Assembly (NCBI GenBank): GCA_963742305.1
Contig: CAVULN010000035.1
Span: forward strand, 1 to 64,000
Reading direction: 5' to 3'
DNA length: 64,000 nt
Source: Roseiarcus sp963742305
Lineage (GTDB): Bacteria > Pseudomonadota > Alphaproteobacteria > Rhizobiales > Beijerinckiaceae
Shown here: piece by piece, positions 62,871-64,000 of the stretch
How the letters are laid out: each line of letters begins with the position of its first letter
Position numbering within the stretch: the first letter of the stretch is position 1
Made by a program: the position numbers and the translations under genes
Notes under the pieces: model-generated
What the model was told of the DNA's origin: nothing
What the model saw: the letters and a program-made list of their open reading frames with translations, nothing else
Databases searched by the model: none

Positions 62871-63941
62871 TCAGTTCTCGAAGCGCTTCCCGACCTTGTC
62901 GACATTGTCTTTGGTCACGAGCTGGGCCCGGGTGTCGAGATTCGCGGCGGATATGTTGCGATCGATCTGCAGATAGAGCTGCACGACCGGATAAAATCCC
63001 TGCAGGAACGGCTGCTGGCCGAGCGAGCCCTGGAGAGCGCCGGTCTTGATCTGCTCGAGCTGCTTGGGTCCGAGATCGAAGCCGTAGGCGCAGATCTTGT
63101 TGTTGAGCTTGAGCTGCGACACCGCGTCGCCGATCGCCGGAGTGACGCCGCCATTCGGTCCGAACAGGCCGACCACGTCTTTCCGGCTTTCGATCAGCTG
63201 GACGATCGGGGCCGCCGTGATGTCCGGCACGTCCACGCCAATGTTGTTGGGGCCGGCGTCCACCTTGAAATCCTGCAGGCGGTTGGCGGCCTTGAGCGCC
63301 TTGAGGGCCGCGTGGAACGCGGCGGTGACGCGGTTGTTGACCTCGATGTTGCCGACCGCCACTGTGTTCGGGAAGACGATGGATCCGCCCTTGACGTTGT
63401 TTTTCAGGAGGCACTTGACGATCGCCTCGCCTCCGATCGCCGCGGCGGACGCGTCCTGGCCGGTATGACTGATATTGCTGCGGTCGTAGAGGGTTCCGTC
63501 GTATGAATTGGTGGTCGCCACGACGACGCCCCGCTCCTCGAGCTTCTTCACGATGTCGTTATAGGCGCCCACCTGCGGGGTCGTCATGATCACGCCATTG
63601 ATGGTGGGATCGTTGACGATCTGGTTGAGGATCTGAATCTCGCGCGGAATGTCGTCCATCGGCGCTTCCGAGCCGAGCTTGATCAGGTTGATGCCGAATG
63701 CGTTCGCCGCGACCTGGGCGCCGACATAGACGGGATCGAAAAAGCCGTTGCCCGCGGTGTGGGTGATGATGGCGAAGGTCAGCGGTTTGCCGTCCTTCTT
63801 CGTGGTGGGAGCTTCCTTGGCGGCGTCCTCGAAGGAATAGCCGCCGACCGCCTTGCTGATCGTGCCCGACTGGGCGAAGACCCCCGAACTCCACAAACAG
63901 GACGCAATGGCGATTGATGCGATTCCCAGCTCTCTCTTCAT
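62871..63941 (-). CDS. Periplasmic sugar-binding protein of an ABC transporter
   Basis: The 356-residue protein has a signal peptide (KRELGIASIAIASCLWSSGV, cleavage after FAQ) and a type I periplasmic binding protein fold (peripla_BP_4): LTFAIITHTAGNGFFDPVYV, GVIMTTPQVGAYNDIVKKL, VVATTNSYDG, VGLFGPNGGVTPAIGDAV and YGFDLGPKQLEQIKTG. It resembles the rhizopine/sugar-binding proteins of CUT2 transporters and should deliver a carbohydrate to the permease encoded downstream. Start at the ATG at 63941, preceded by a purine-rich AGGAGGAAA. First gene of the transporter operon within the window. Confidence 0.93.
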   Translation of the reverse strand: MKRELGIASIAIASCLWSSGVFAQSGTISKAVGGYSFEDAAKEAPTTKKDGKPLTFAIITHTAGNGFFDPVYVGAQVAANAFGINLIKLGSEAPMDDIPREIQILNQIVNDPTINGVIMTTPQVGAYNDIVKKLEERGVVVATTNSYDGTLYDRSNISHTGQDASAAAIGGEAIVKCLLKNNVKGGSIVFPNTVAVGNIEVNNRVTAAFHAALKALKAANRLQDFKVDAGPNNIGVDVPDITAAPIVQLIESRKDVVGLFGPNGGVTPAIGDAVSQLKLNNKICAYGFDLGPKQLEQIKTGALQGSLGQQPFLQGFYPVVQLYLQIDRNISAANLDTRAQLVTKDNVDKVGKRFEN

Positions 63942-64000
63942 GGGTTTCCTCCTCCTGATCGGGTCGCGCCCGCGCCGTCTTTAGCCGGCGAACACCGTGT
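63942..64000 (-). promoter_or_regulatory. Leader of the sugar transporter operon
   Basis: The last 59 bases are noncoding as far as can be seen. On the minus strand they contain AGGAGGAAACCC just before the binding protein start, a strong ribosome binding site. The promoter and any operator lie mostly outside the window. Confidence 0.5.

Overview
The window looks like chromosomal DNA of a high-GC alphaproteobacterium, most likely order Hyphomicrobiales (Rhizobiales), possibly near Beijerinckiaceae/Methylocystaceae. This is inferred from a circularly permuted tmRNA gene whose tag reads ANDNYAPVALAA, a RibBX-type riboflavin protein, the HslVU, SspB, DUF4169 and AsmA set, PimC/PimD-like acyl-CoA dehydrogenases, and small Trp-His-Gly-rich secreted proteins. 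No rRNA, tRNA, CRISPR array or complete insertion sequence was seen.

Layout. 0-7 kb: an enoyl-CoA hydratase, a methyltransferase, a PEP-CTERM exported protein, a wrecked phenol-hydroxylase-type gene, cyclase debris and a small class III cyclase. 7-18 kb: ogt, then a minus-strand cell-wall block (murC-murB; sensor kinase, tsaE-amgK fusion, murU), trpS and a GcvR-like ACT protein. 18-23 kb: hslV-hslU continued by a ThDP enzyme and a carboxymuconolactone decarboxylase-like protein, then a PHP phosphoesterase. 23-30 kb: a rhodanese-DUF302 pair, a decayed cyclase-TPR gene, a purine catabolism pair (guaD, puuE-uraD fusion) and a Phd/VapC-type toxin-antitoxin pair. 30-38 kb: enoyl-CoA hydratase, threonine synthase-like enzyme, rpsT, a broken valine catabolism block (acyl-CoA dehydrogenase, hydrolase and TauE remnants, mmsB) and two WHGGG-repeat proteins. 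38-48 kb: anmK, PduO adenosyltransferase, ribBX with an HTH domain, a CurA-like reductase, a secreted phytochelatin synthase-like protein, PBP1A, dnaN and a fatty acid hydroxylase. 48-64 kb: nagA-pcp-acyl-CoA dehydrogenases, a large AsmA protein, sspB next to ssrA, an SDR and a sugar ABC transporter with a double-length permease.

How the genes work together. Several loci serve peptidoglycan synthesis and recycling: murC, murB, PBP1A, AmgK and MurU (MurNAc to UDP-MurNAc), AnmK (anhydroMurNAc kinase) and NagA. Protein quality control is represented by HslVU and by the tmRNA with its ClpXP adaptor SspB. guaD and puuE-uraD belong to purine breakdown.

Caution. About a dozen otherwise good genes carry a single short indel: the PEP-CTERM protein, gcvR, guaD, mmsB (three indels), both WHGGG genes, a small secreted protein, nagA, one acyl-CoA dehydrogenase, asmA, the SDR and the ABC permease. 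Many restore a family-typical protein when one base is corrected, so uncorrected sequencing error is as likely as real decay. The phenol hydroxylase, large cyclase, hydrolase, TauE and amidase remnants are degraded beyond that and look like true pseudogenes.
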